Counted from the stretch's first letter, positions 11,272-21,000 are shown. The stretch: 64,000 nucleotides of DNA from JAHEFT01 sp963700705 (GCA_963700705.1 CAVOYQ010000007.1:62001-126000), one strand, 5' to 3'. Program-made: numbers and translations. Notes: generated by a model from the letters alone, not told the origin.

Positions 11272-13347
11272 CTAATCAAAACGAAAACCCTCGAACGGGT
11301 TACCCACGTAGAAATAAACCGCCGTTTCGCCGTTGTCACTGTGCCCGACCGCGAGATAAACCGGCCCGATTGGCGTGTCCGCGCCGACGAAAATTCTGCC
11401 AGAATAGCGCAGGTTGTCAAAGGCTATCTGACTGGAAAAATCCCAGAAATTACCGGTTTCCAGCGTGGCGCCTGCGTATGCCGGGATCAGTTCAAAATCG
11501 TTTAGCCTGCGGTAGTAGGCCAGAGATGCCAGCGCCATCTGCCGCCCCAGCAGTTGGTTCGGCACCAGGCCGGAAAGCCGGCCGAGTCCGCCTAGTTGGA
11601 ACCACCTCTCCACAGGGGCGATGTTGTCAAAGCTGTAACCCGCTTCGTAATTAAGCACAAAGGTATTTTTTCCACTGGAAGTGGCAAAAGTCCCTTTCCC
11701 GCCAACCTGCTCGAAGTCGAACGCCGACCCCAACTGGTCTGTCGCATACCGGTAATACAAGTGATGCCTCATCCCTGAATTCGGAAAATATCGGCTGTCC
11801 AGGCTGTCATGCAGGTAATTGAGGTCGATTTCCCCGATTTTTACCTTGTCATCGACGAAATCAAAAGCTTCGGTCAGGAGTCGTCCTGTCCCGTTGCCGT
11901 ACTCATAATCCAGCCGTAACTGGTCCGTCGTGCTGAGATTACGCCCGATTCCGAAGTCCACGCCCCACCCGGCGATTTCGAACTCGGCAATGTTGATGTC
12001 ATTCAACCAGAGATTCCATGTGCGTCTGCGCCAATACCCCTGAGGTTGAACAAACCAATTGGCTTTGAGATCTATCGGCTGGTAAAAATCAAGGCTGAGC
12101 TGGTCAGTGCGCCCGATGGATCCGATCACCCGCAATTAGCCGCCCAGGCTGTTCAGGGCATTGTGGGTATACGCTGCACCTAGCAGAAAATCAGACTGGG
12201 AAGAGAAATCACTGGCAAGCTCCAGGCCGAACTGGAGGTAATTCGGCCCCCAACTCCGCGGGACGGCATTAACGACAACACCGCGTTGGCCAGCCTCATC
12301 CGTCACCATGTCGTAGGTCACGAATTCCACGATGTAATCGTCTGAAGATTGCGGAAGAAAGGGAACCGGGTCATCGTCAGGCGTTACCGCCATTTTCAAC
12401 AGAACATCCCGCTGCAGAATCGAAGCCTCGTATCCCAGCGGGATGATTCCAGCGGCGCCTTCGAAGTCAGCCGAGCTGAATTCTCCAAGTTCCGGCACGA
12501 TCAGTACGTCGTCCGGACCAAGGGAAGCAATTTGCGCATCCGCGTTCCTGCGGGTGAGGAAGTTAGTGAGCTGCTCGGTGATGCTGAGGATCGATTCGAG
12601 TTCCTCTTCCTCAAGCAACGGGCTGGAAATGTCGACCGCGATCACAATGTCGGCGCCCATCTCACGAACGACGTCGACCGGAAGATTATTCGACATTCCA
12701 CCATCGACCAGCAAATGACCCCCCAGTCTCACTGGCGTGAATACAGCCGGAACGGACATGCTGGCCCGGACCGAATCCGAGAGACTTCCGCTGGACAACA
12801 CGACAGCCTCTCCGCTGACCAGGTCTGTGGCAACTGCGCGGAATGGAATGGGCAGCCGGTCGAATTCATGAATGTCTACTACCGGAAGAAACAAAACCTG
12901 AAAAATCTGGGCCAGGTGCTGTCCGTTGACAGCACCCAGCGGCAATTGGATTTTTCCCCCGTTGAAGCCCACGCGCAAACGAATCAGGAACTGGGACTCG
13001 AGCTCCTTTTTTCTCATGGTCTGATCGGTCCGGTCCGGGCTGTCTTTCAGTGCCGCGTTCCAATCAGTTTCCTTTAGAACCGTTTCGATCTCATCCGCGC
13101 TGTACCCGGAAGCGTAAAGCGCGCCAATAATGGCGCCCATGCTGGTGCCGGCTATATAGTCTATCGGCACACCGTACACTTCGATGGCCTTCAACACGCC
13201 AACGTGCGCGCCTCCCCGCGCGCCGCCACCACTGAGTGCGAGGCCGATTCTGGGCCGCTCCGAACTGCTTTCCGCCGCGGCGGCATGGGGGAAGTTGGCT
13301 ATCAGCAAAAGGGCAATCATCATGATTCGGACGTTGCGCATGTTCAA
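11272..13347 (-). CDS. Patatin-beta-barrel outer-membrane phospholipase with in-frame stop
   Basis: A secreted patatin domain joined to a BamA/Omp85-like barrel, the layout of PlpD-type (type Vd-like) autotransporters. There is a signal peptide (MNMRNVRIMMIALLLIANFPHAAAA), the oxyanion loop LSGGGARGGAHVGVL, the nucleophile GTSMGA, and the catalytic aspartate in LLVDGGMSNNLP. After a POTRA-like linker (about residues 320-375) the reading frame meets a TAA at 12136-12138 exactly where the barrel begins (NSLGG, stop, LRVIGSIGRTDQ). The barrel continues in the same frame to RFD at 11272, about 691 residues in all. GAA in place of TAA would restore a normal protein, so this is one base substitution rather than an indel. 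If real, it would leave a patatin domain without its outer-membrane anchor. The gene is convergent with the polytopic patatin. Confidence 0.85.
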
Positions 13348-13486
13348 TCACCGGCAGTGAATCTGAGCCTGTGATTATAGTGTAGGTTTTCACCCGCAAA
13401 AGCCGGATGGGCGGCATCAAATATTTTTTCAAACCAGCATTTTTCCCAAAGCTTCCGCGCGTCCCGGACCCTGCCATAATAGCGTC

Positions 13487-14311
13487 ATGAACCCCTGGCT
13501 TTTTCTGTTCCTGGTATGCGTCGCCATCGTACTGGCCCTGTGGATCCCCCGCGTACGGCTTAAACGGGCGATCAATGCAGGCTTCCCGCCGGCATGGACG
13601 GCCATGCTGGAACAAAATATCGGGATTTATCGTCGATTGCCGGCAAATTTGCGTGAGCAGTTGCAAAAGCTGGTTCTGCAGTTTCTCCATGAAAAAACCT
13701 TTACCGGCGTCACGGGTCTTGAGATTACGGATGAAATACGCGTCACCATCGCTGCTGAAGCCTGCATGTTGATCCTGAACCGGGGCTCGGATGTATATCC
13801 CGGTTTGCGTTATATCATCGTCTATCCCACGGCCTTTATCGCCAGGCACAACCATGTGAATGAAGCCGGAGTGGTTGACCTGTCGGCTCACAATCTGCTG
13901 GGCGAATCCTGGCACAACGGCAAGGTCATCCTGGCGTGGGATTCCGTGCTTCAGGGCGCCAGGAATTTCAGCGATGGCGAGAACGTGGCATTGCACGAAT
14001 TCGCGCATCAACTGGACAATGAAAACGGCAGCGCTGACGGCGCCCCGTTGCTGGTGGGCGCTTCCAGTTACCGCAGCTGGGCGAGGGTGCTAAGCGGCGA
14101 ATTCGCCGAATTGCAGGATGACACCCGGCATTGTCGTCAGTCCCTGATGAATCACTACGGCGCCACCAACCCGGCCGAGTTTTTTGCCGTGGCCACCGAA
14201 ACGTTTTTCGAAAAACCGGAACAAATGGCCGGGCACCACGCGGAATTATTCGCTGTGCTCAAGGAGTACTACCGGGTTGATCCCCGCGAGTGGTCATCAA
14301 AGGCTTCTTGA
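13487..14311 (+). CDS. mtfA: MtfA-family zinc metallopeptidase
   Basis: A 274-residue protein with an N-terminal hydrophobic segment (WLFLFLVCVAIVLALWIP) and the M90 zinc motif HEFAHQLDNE, followed by the glutamate-containing segment FFAVATETFFEKP. In E. coli MtfA (YeeI) binds the glucose repressor Mlc and has aminopeptidase activity. The length and motif spacing match MtfA. The gene stands alone, divergent from the patatin-barrel gene and about 115 bases before the M35 protease gene. No mlc or ptsG gene is visible here, so the link to glucose control is only by family. Confidence 0.92.
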   Translation: MNPWLFLFLVCVAIVLALWIPRVRLKRAINAGFPPAWTAMLEQNIGIYRRLPANLREQLQKLVLQFLHEKTFTGVTGLEITDEIRVTIAAEACMLILNRGSDVYPGLRYIIVYPTAFIARHNHVNEAGVVDLSAHNLLGESWHNGKVILAWDSVLQGARNFSDGENVALHEFAHQLDNENGSADGAPLLVGASSYRSWARVLSGEFAELQDDTRHCRQSLMNHYGATNPAEFFAVATETFFEKPEQMAGHHAELFAVLKEYYRVDPREWSSKAS

Positions 14312-14427
14312 AAAATACCCCCGAATACCCCGTCCCTTTTGTGCAACAGCGGCAACATATGGCGTCTGCCCTTTTTTAGCCGTACACTTGCCGCTCATCT
14401 GTCCACGGCGGCAAGAGGGGTAATCGA

Positions 14428-15541
14428 ATGAAACTTGGAAAGAGCGGGTTGACGGGTTTACTGGTGCTGGTGCTGGCGTTGTTCCCGCTATTGGCGCAAG
14501 CGGGGGATGTCAGTGTAGAAATCTATTCCGACAGCAATTGGCTTAATGCAGACGAGGATGTGGTCGTCGCCATCAGCATGACCAACCACGGCCGGGCGGC
14601 AGCCAGGGTTCTGAAATGGTACACCGCAGCTGACGGGATCGAAGAAGACCTGTTCAAGGTCAGCCGCGATGGCCAGTCACTGGCCTACCTGGGCGCCCAT
14701 TACAAGCGCCCGGCGCCGGAAGCCAACGACTTCCTGGTGCTGAAACCCGGCGATACGGTAACACACCTGGTGGAGCTGTCCGGGGTCTACGACTTCGCCA
14801 AAACGGGTGAGTACTCGGTGCAGTTCGATGTCGAGTCACTGACCCTGTTCGACCCGGCGGCGGCTCACCGGCAAAACATGCGCAATGCCAGGGTTGAACG
14901 GTTGGAGTCCAACGAACTGTCGATCTGGGTACAAGGCCGCGAGACCAATTGGGCGATTGGCGACCCGGCAGCACGCAAAGGCAACGGCAAAGGCAAGCCG
15001 CCTCCGCCGCCACCCCCGCCGTCCGGCGGTCGCATCAGCTTTTCCGGCGCCTGCTCGAATACACAGCAAGCCGGTATCCTTGATGCGGTAGCGGCTGCCG
15101 GAGAACATCTCCGGCAATGCCAAAAGCTACTTGCAGTCCAACAATCAGGGCTCCCGTTACACCACGTGGTTCGGTGTCTACAGCAGCAGCCGTTACAACG
15201 AGGTCAAGACCAACTTCGTGGCCATTGCCGACGCCATGGCCAACCGGGACATCACGGTAGACTGTAAATGCAAACAGAGCGCATACGCCTACGTTTATCC
15301 GACCCAGCCCTACAAAATCTATGTCTGCCGGGCATTCTGGAATGCGCCTCTGAACGGCACGGATTCCAAGGCCGGAACATTGGTGCACGAAATGAGCCAC
15401 TTCAACGTGGTCGCCGGTACCGATGACGTGGTGTATGGGCAGACCGGTGCGAAAAACCTGGCGCTCAGCGATCCGGCTAAAGCCATCACTAACGCAGACA
15501 GCCACGAATATTTCGCGGAAAATACACCTTCCCAGAATTAG
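14428..15541 (+). CDS. Secreted aspzincin metalloprotease, M35 family (frameshifted)
   Basis: A protein of about 370 residues after correction. It has a signal peptide (GLLVLVLALFPLLAQAG), an N-terminal beta-rich domain (about residues 25-170), a polyproline linker (PPPPPPPP at about 15000-15020) and a C-terminal protease domain. HEMSHFNVVAGTDDVVYG at about 15386-15439 is the aspzincin signature: HExxH binds zinc and GTxxD supplies the third ligand, with a later SHEYFAEN. The family includes deuterolysin and peptidyl-Lys metalloendopeptidases. The frame changes by +1 at about 15085-15110 within the start of the protease domain (corrected AAENISGNAKSYLQ), most simply one extra base. The N-terminal domain is homologous to the lipoprotein encoded just downstream. 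Ribosome-binding site: AAGAGGGG at about 14413-14420. Confidence 0.88.
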
Positions 15542-15624
15542 ATGCCGGGTGCGATCAGATGGATATCGACGGGAGCCGCTGGCTCCCGTTGTTTTTCTGA
15601 CCCGCAAAGCCTTAAAGTAGGGCC

Positions 15625-16156
15625 ATGCGCCGCTTATTCCCTCAAGTCTTGCTTTCGGGTTTTTTTCCTGGCCGGCCTGGCCACGGCCTGCGCCGATTCT
15701 TCCGCGGTGACCGTGGCTGAAGACCCAAGCGGCATCCTGTCCTGTCAGCTGTCGGTGTCCAGTCCGGTGCAGCAAGGTCACCCGGTAAATGTTGAATTGG
15801 TTTTGCACAACGGACTGACCGTGCCTGTTCGTGTTCTGCGCTACTTCACGCCCTTCGAGGGCATCATGGGCGAGATTTTCGACATTCACCGACAAGGCCA
15901 GCCCTTACTTTATGAAGGCCCAATGGTGAAACGCGCCGCGCCCGGCGAAGAGGACTGGCTGCTGTTAAACGCAGGTGAGGCGTTATCAGCGACGGTGGAT
16001 ATTGCAGGCGCCTGGAACCTGGCCCAGCCGGGTGAATACCGGCTGCAGCTGAGAGACGGCATAAGGTACCGCGTGGCGGGTGAACCTGAACCCCGACAGC
16101 TCGATCCGGCAAGCTGCGGTACTGTGGACTTCGCCGTTTCAGGAAAATCTGGATAA
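15625..16156 (+). CDS. Lipoprotein homologous to the M35 protease N-terminal domain (frameshifted)
   Basis: The conserved part (about 15700-16120) aligns with the N-terminal domain of the preceding protease: VRVLRYFTPFEGIMGEIFDI against ARVLKWYTAADGIEEDLFKV, and MVKRAAPGEEDWLLLNAGE against YKRPAPEANDFLVLKPGD. The frame upstream of this lacks a sensible start. ATG 15625 in the next frame gives MRRLFPQVLLSG, and removing one T from the seven-T run at 15660-15666 joins it to FFLAGLATACADSS, a lipoprotein signal with cysteine at about 23. The corrected product is about 176 residues, probably anchored in a membrane facing the periplasm. As a stand-alone copy of a protease prodomain-like domain next to that protease, it may inhibit, fold or dock the enzyme; this is inference. 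Confidence 0.75.
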
Positions 16157-16174
16157 CACCATTCGGAGACATAG

Positions 16175-16807
16175 ATGTACAAACTGTATTACTCCCCGGG
16201 AGCCGCCAGCCTGGTCGTTCACTGGGTGCTGATCGAACTCGGGCTTCAACATGAACTGGTCAAACTGGATTTCGACAAGAAGGAACAGAAAGCGCCCGAA
16301 TACCTGGCGTTGAACCCCAGCGGCGTGGTGCCGACCCTGTTGATTGACGGCAAACCGATGTGCGAAGCAGCGGCCATCGTAATGTACCTGGCCGATGCAC
16401 ACCCGGATGCCGGGCTCTCCCCGCTGCCCGGAAGTGAAAACCGCAAGGATTTTTACCAGTGGATGTTTCACCTGGCCAACACGGTTCAACCTCCATTCCG
16501 CGCCTGGTGGTATCCACACGAGCCAGCCGGCGAGGCGAACAGCGATGCGGCAAAAAACCATGCACGGCTCAGGGCGGAGTCGGTTTTTGCCAACATCGAT
16601 ACTCACCTGGCAACCCGAGGACCCTATCTGCTGGGTGAGCAGCTGTCGGTGGCGGATTTCATGCTGGTGATGCTGATGCGCTGGTCGCGTGGCATGCCCA
16701 AAACCGCCCTGGACTTTCCAAACCTGGCAAAACTCGCGGACCTGCTCAGAGCACGTCCGAGCTTCAAGGCGTTGTATGCCGCTGAAGGGCTGACAGAGTG
16801 GGCCTGA
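16175..16807 (+). CDS. Glutathione S-transferase family protein
   Basis: A 210-residue GST. The thioredoxin-like N-terminal domain starts MYKLYYSPGAASLVVHWVLI, with the serine of the SPGAAS segment as the likely glutathione-activating residue, and has the cis-proline segment SGVVPTLLIDG and the EAAAI glutathione contact. The all-helical C-terminal domain contains LLGEQLSVADFMLVMLM, the usual N-capping box. GGAGA lies about 8 bases before the ATG. It begins 18 bases after the lipoprotein gene but no functional link is evident. Substrate unknown; detoxification is the general family role. Confidence 0.92.
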   Translation: MYKLYYSPGAASLVVHWVLIELGLQHELVKLDFDKKEQKAPEYLALNPSGVVPTLLIDGKPMCEAAAIVMYLADAHPDAGLSPLPGSENRKDFYQWMFHLANTVQPPFRAWWYPHEPAGEANSDAAKNHARLRAESVFANIDTHLATRGPYLLGEQLSVADFMLVMLMRWSRGMPKTALDFPNLAKLADLLRARPSFKALYAAEGLTEWA

Positions 16808-16907
16808 ACGTGTTACCCGGCAAATAGTGACTGTTACAGGCCACGAGCCCACGGGTCATTTAGGTCGCAGCACTGGCCGGGAGCAGCAATAGGGTAAAGA
16901 AAAACCA

Positions 16908-17676
16908 ATGATCAGATTCTTCAGAAGTTTGAGAGGCCATTTGCTGGCTGAGAAAAGGTTCAGCAAATACGTTCTCTATGCCGTGGGTGAAATCTGTACT
17001 GGTGGTCATCGGAATCCTGATCGCATTGCAGATCAACGATGCCAACGACGCGCGCAAGGAAAGGCTGAAGGAGGTCCATTATCTCGAGAACATCAAGACC
17101 GATCTTGAGATCAATATCGAGGAGATGGACAGGTACCTCGCCATCCGCACCGGGTGCATCGAGGCCGCGCAGCGAATCATGGCCCATTTCGAGGGCGAGC
17201 CCATCACCGACTATGACGCTTTCAACGCCGATGGCGTCAGCATCTATAACTGGCAGAGGTTCTACCAGACCAACAATACTTTCCAGGAACTGGTCAACTC
17301 GGGAAACCTGGCTTTGATATCGAACGAAGCGATCAAAACCAGGTTGATGGACCTGGAATCGCTCTACAAAAAGATGAAAAGCGAAGAGGATCATTTCAGG
17401 TTCGATACCGAAAAACTGATATACGAACCACTGTATGAACTCATGGACCTGCAGAAACTCGTGAGTAATTTCGAATACGTCGCCAGCGGGGGTAGTTCGG
17501 GTAATAAAGTTACCCTGGACGCTTCCTATTTCGAGAACTTCCTGAAGAGCCAGAAACTGAAGAACGGTTTTTCGATGACCATGCTGGAGTTCGGCACCAT
17601 GAACGACCAGATGAGGACGATGAAACAGATGTCGGAGGAATTGATCGCGTCGATCGATCAGGAAATAGCCGAATAG
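16908..17676 (+). CDS. DUF6090-like single-pass membrane protein (frameshifted)
   Basis: The N-terminus MIRFFRSLRGHLLAEKRFSK lies in one frame and the rest in the +1 frame. Removing one T at about 16993 rebuilds GEIVLVVIGILIALQIND, a transmembrane segment that closely matches the hallmark of the DUF6090 family. The corrected protein is about 255 residues, with a short cytoplasmic N-terminus, one membrane helix (about residues 28-46) and a soluble, helical, charged remainder (ERLKEVHYLENIKTDLEIN). The function of the family is unknown to me. It lies alone, 100 bases after the GST gene. The good match on both sides of the break argues for a sequence error. Confidence 0.75.
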
Positions 17677-17739
17677 TGACGGGGTTGGCACCAGAAATTT
17701 CACATGATGAACAGGGTAACGAAAGCACCCGGAGGATCC

Positions 17740-19035
17740 ATGCAAACGAGACACTTCATTACAGCATTCTTTCTGGCCGTTGCTCTGACCACGCCTGTTT
17801 CCGGGGTAACGCAACAAACGACCGGCAACACCAACCCGGTGTTGCTGCTGCCTGAAGCCGTCTGGAACGGCACAGAGGACTCCCCGCAAAAAGGCTACGT
17901 TGTACTCCTGGTGGGCGGGCGGATCGAGTCGGTTGGCCGGGCGGCTGACGTGAAAGTCCCGTTGGGTGCAGAACGGGTCGAGCTGCCCGGATTGACGCTC
18001 ATCCCCGGGCTGATTGAAGGCCACTCGCACCTGTTTTTACATCCCTACAACGAGACACTGTGGGACGAGCAGGTGCTGAAAGAACCGCTGGGGTATCGAA
18101 TGGCGGAAGCCGTGGCGCACGCGGAAGCCACGCTGCAGGCCGGCGTCACGACGGTGCGGGATCTCGGCACGGAGGGCGCTGAAGACTACGACGTGCAATT
18201 GCGCCGGGCCGTTGACGCCGGGGTCGTACCGGGGCCGCGAATCCTCGCTGCGACCCGCGCCATCGTCGCCACCGGCAGCTATGCTCCACGCCGTTGGAAT
18301 TATGCTTTCGACCCGCCCCAGGGCGCTGAGGAAGCTTCCGGTGTGGAGCAGATCATCCAGGTCGTTCGAGGGCAAATTGGCCGCGGCGCCGATTGGATCA
18401 AAGTTTATGCTGATTATTCCTGGGGCCCCGGCGGCGCCCTTCGGCCAACCTTTATGGAGAACGAACTCAAAGCCCTGGTCGCTGCCGCCACCGACGCAGG
18501 CCGGTACGTCTCGGCCCACGCGATGTCACCGGAAGGGATCCGGCGGGCCGTGGAGGCCGGCGTCGCAACCATCGAACATGGGGACCGGGGGACGCCGGAA
18601 GTGTTCCAGTTGATGCACAAGCGCGGCGTGGCATTGTGTCCGACACTGGCCGCCGCCGAGGCTTATGCGGAATATTTCGACGGTTACGAGAGGGGAAAGA
18701 CCGCGGAGCCGCAGAAACTGAAGGACAAATGGGCTTCGTTCCAGGCAGCGCTGGACGCGGGTGTGCCTATCTGCTTTGGCGGCGATGTTGGCGTTTTTTC
18801 CCACGGCAGGAATGTGCGGGAACTTGAATTAATGGTGGCGCACGGGATGACACCGGTGGAAGCGCTCAAGTCTGCAACCAGCGGTAACGCAGAGATCCTG
18901 CATCTCCCCGATCGCGGCCGCATCGCCCCGGGCCTGTTGGCGGATCTGGTAGCGGTGACAGGAGATCCGACGCAAGATGTCGGAGCCTTGTGGCAAGTTG
19001 AAGCTGTCTGGAAGGACGGTAACCGCGTCAAGTAG
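17740..19035 (+). CDS. Secreted amidohydrolase (imidazolonepropionase/prolidase-like)
   Basis: A 431-residue metal-dependent hydrolase of the amidohydrolase superfamily. Start ATG 17740 is preferred over 17704 because GGAGG lies 7 bases upstream and a signal peptide follows (MQTRHFITAFFLAVALTTPV). Metal-site motifs are IEGHSHLF (HxH), the lysine of DWIKVYADY, SAHAMSPEG, IEHGD and CFGGDVG. The C-terminus returns to the small beta domain (GLLADLVAVTGDP). Secreted members of this group often cleave cyclic amides or Xaa-Pro/Xaa-Arg dipeptides; the substrate here cannot be assigned. It converges with rarA and shares a terminator hairpin at 19061-19087. Confidence 0.88.
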   Translation: MQTRHFITAFFLAVALTTPVSGVTQQTTGNTNPVLLLPEAVWNGTEDSPQKGYVVLLVGGRIESVGRAADVKVPLGAERVELPGLTLIPGLIEGHSHLFLHPYNETLWDEQVLKEPLGYRMAEAVAHAEATLQAGVTTVRDLGTEGAEDYDVQLRRAVDAGVVPGPRILAATRAIVATGSYAPRRWNYAFDPPQGAEEASGVEQIIQVVRGQIGRGADWIKVYADYSWGPGGALRPTFMENELKALVAAATDAGRYVSAHAMSPEGIRRAVEAGVATIEHGDRGTPEVFQLMHKRGVALCPTLAAAEAYAEYFDGYERGKTAEPQKLKDKWASFQAALDAGVPICFGGDVGVFSHGRNVRELELMVAHGMTPVEALKSATSGNAEILHLPDRGRIAPGLLADLVAVTGDPTQDVGALWQVEAVWKDGNRVK

Positions 19036-19060
19036 AAAAGAAGCATCCAATATGGGCGTA

Positions 19061-19087
19061 AAAAAAAAGGGGTCAGAGCCCTTTTTG
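19061..19087. terminator. Bidirectional hairpin terminator, GGTCAGAG element
   Basis: A run of A, then GGG, a loop containing GTCAGAG, then CCC and a run of T form an 8-bp stem (19064-19071 with 19079-19086) between convergent genes. On the plus strand it ends the amidohydrolase unit; on the minus strand it overlaps the rarA stop and is followed by eight T. A very similar element lies at 24858-24885. Confidence 0.7.
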
Positions 19088-20386
19088 GAGTTTGTTCCGC
19101 AGTTTGTCCCAGTACTCCAGGCGCTTCCTGATTTCACGCTCGAAGCCGCGCTCGGGTGGATCGTAGTAACGCTGGCGTTCCATCTCATCGGGAAAATAAT
19201 TCTGGCCGGAAAAGCCCTCCGCCGTATCGTGGTCGTATTGGTAGCCGCTGCCGTAGCCTTGCTTCTTCATCAGGGATGTAGGTGCGTTGAGGATATGCTT
19301 CGGCGGCGCCAGCGAGCCGGTTTGTTCCGCCGCACTGCGAGCCGCTCCGTAGGCTGCATAGGCTGCGTTCGATTTGGGTGCGGTGGCCAGGTAGATCAGT
19401 GCCTGCGCCAGGGCCAGTTCACCTTCGGGGCTGCCCAGACGCTCATAAGCCTGCCAGGCGGCAATGCAGGTGGGCAGGGCCTGCGGATCGGCCAGGCCGA
19501 TGTCTTCAATGGCCATGCGGCTCATGCGCCGTGCAATGTATTCCGGGTGCTCGCCGCCCGCCAGCATGCGTGCGAACCAGTACAGTGCTGCATCGGCATC
19601 TGAGCCGCGCACGGATTTGTGCAATGCCGAGATCAGGTTGAAATGCGCGTCATCGTCTTTGTCATACAGCGGGGCACGACGCTGCACGATGCGCAGCAGA
19701 GCCTCGGTGTCCAGCAATTCATCCTGGGCCAGGATCTGTTCACACATGGCCAGCACGTAGCGGCCGTCGCCATCCGCCATCGCCTTGAGTGTGGAGCGGG
19801 CCTGCTCGTCGGTCGGCAGGGTGCGTTCTGCGTCCTGCTCTGCACGCTCAATCAACAGGTCCAGCGCCGCATCATCCAGCCGCTTGAGCACGTAAACCTG
19901 TGCGCGTGAGAGCAGGGCTGCATTGAGTTCAAAGGAAGGGTTTTCGGTGGTGGCGCCGATCAGCACAATGGTGCCGTCTTCAACCACCGGCAGAAAAGCA
20001 TCTTGCTGGGACTTGTTGAACCGGTGAATCTCGTCGACAAACAGCAAGGTGCCCTGGCCATTGCGCTTACGAATACGCGCTGATTCAAACACTTTGCGCA
20101 AGTCAGCCACACCCGAAAAAATCGCCGAGAGTTGCTCAAAATGCAGGTCCGTGTGCGCTGACAGTATGCGCGCCAGGGTGGTCTTGCCACAGCCCGGCGG
20201 ACCCCACAGTATCATCGAAGCCAGCCGCCCGCTGTCGGTCATTTTGCGAATCGGCGCTCCGGCGCCCACCAGGTGATCCTGGCCGACTATTTCATCAAGA
20301 GTTCGCGGCCGCAAACGATCCGGCAGCGGTTGGCCGCCTGAGGGTTGTTCTGCGTTTTCCGTGGCAAACAGATCGGTCATTGGCAA
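19073..20386 (-). CDS. rarA: Replication-associated recombination protein A
   Basis: A 437-residue AAA+ ATPase of the RarA/MgsA/Mgs1 family, related to clamp loaders and RuvB, that acts at stalled replication forks with SSB. Visible motifs are the N-terminal LRPRTLDEIVGQDHLVG, Walker A WGPPGCGKTT, Walker B LLFVDEIHRFNK, sensor 1 GATTENPS, and the C-terminal tetramerisation region (HILNAPTSLMKKQGYGSGYQ). The frame is intact and the length is normal. Its first 42 codons and 26 bases upstream are repeated at 24704-24857. The sequence directly upstream of this copy is therefore island DNA, and its promoter may differ from the ancestral one. Confidence 0.96.
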   Translation of the reverse strand: MPMTDLFATENAEQPSGGQPLPDRLRPRTLDEIVGQDHLVGAGAPIRKMTDSGRLASMILWGPPGCGKTTLARILSAHTDLHFEQLSAIFSGVADLRKVFESARIRKRNGQGTLLFVDEIHRFNKSQQDAFLPVVEDGTIVLIGATTENPSFELNAALLSRAQVYVLKRLDDAALDLLIERAEQDAERTLPTDEQARSTLKAMADGDGRYVLAMCEQILAQDELLDTEALLRIVQRRAPLYDKDDDAHFNLISALHKSVRGSDADAALYWFARMLAGGEHPEYIARRMSRMAIEDIGLADPQALPTCIAAWQAYERLGSPEGELALAQALIYLATAPKSNAAYAAYGAARSAAEQTGSLAPPKHILNAPTSLMKKQGYGSGYQYDHDTAEGFSGQNYFPDEMERQRYYDPPERGFEREIRKRLEYWDKLRNKLQKGL

Positions 20387-20412
20387 TACGGGGCTGTTGA
20401 CTCATTTCCGGA
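20259..20412 (-). repeat. 154-bp direct repeat, copy 1 (rarA 5' end)
   Basis: Bases 20259-20412 match 24704-24857 with about two mismatches (A/C at 20290 and 20315 or very near). The repeat covers the first 42 codons of rarA and 26 bases upstream, and both copies point the same way. Identity stops sharply at both ends. Confidence 0.95.
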
Positions 20413-20998
20413 CAGCTCATCGTAGCTGGATTGAAGCGAAATTGCAGATGCGGTTTCCGGGTATCACCGGTCGTCAGTGCCGTGGGTGAACCTGGAATTG
20501 TTTATACAGTGGTTTACTGGCGGACCCAGTCGTAGCTGCACTTTTTGACCCACTGACCGTCCTCGGCAATGTCGGATGAGACGGTTCGATGCACGTTTCC
20601 AGACGGATTGGATAGCTTATGGGCCTGCTCGCTTGAGATTCCATCGAAGCCGGTAAACGTTTGCTGCATCAGGACGACACCCTCCTGCGCATCTTGCTTC
20701 ATGGTGCCAAGGCCAACGACTCCCCAACCGTTGCCGGCCATCATGTTCCGGTCGGTTTGCCACTTTTACCTGGCCGCCGGCACCCTGCGCCAAGACCTGG
20801 CTGCCGCGCCGGATTAACCAGGCTCCTGACGTGCGGCATTTCTGTCCGAGCTATAGAAACGGGTCCGGTCTTCGTATCGGATGTCAGTCTCTCCCCCTGA
20901 GAACGAGCAGCTGGAGTGCTGTGACGTCATACCCTCAAAGACCATGGTGGCGCTGCTCTTCTTGCTCCTGCGAGACTTGCCGTTCTTGCCAGTAGTTG
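20413..20998. other. Left part of the island, no recognised gene
   Basis: This stretch between the rarA repeat and the NHL-protein stop carries short open frames only. A minus-strand frame at 20514-20744 encodes 76 residues (NMMAGNGWGVVGLGTMKQD...KKCSYDWVRQ) that resemble no family I know. Another at about 20814-21000 (FEGMTSQHSSCSFSGGETDI) could be the out-of-frame remainder of a protein. I cannot assign a product. Confidence 0.4.
20514..20744 (-). CDS. Hypothetical protein, 76 residues
   Basis: A short minus-strand frame starting ATGATG and ending KKCSYDWVRQ. It has no signal peptide or membrane segment and no recognised motif. The open frame extends a few codons upstream of the ATG (KWQTDRN) to a stop, so it may be the tail of a frame-shifted gene. 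No clear ribosome-binding site is seen. It lies inside the island between the two rarA repeats. It could equally be non-coding. Confidence 0.3.
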   Translation of the reverse strand: MMAGNGWGVVGLGTMKQDAQEGVVLMQQTFTGFDGISSEQAHKLSNPSGNVHRTVSSDIAEDGQWVKKCSYDWVRQ

Positions 20999-21000
20999 CG

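Noticed and set aside
16139..16852. Minus-strand open frame of 237 codons
   Set aside because: It is an exact antisense shadow of the GST gene.
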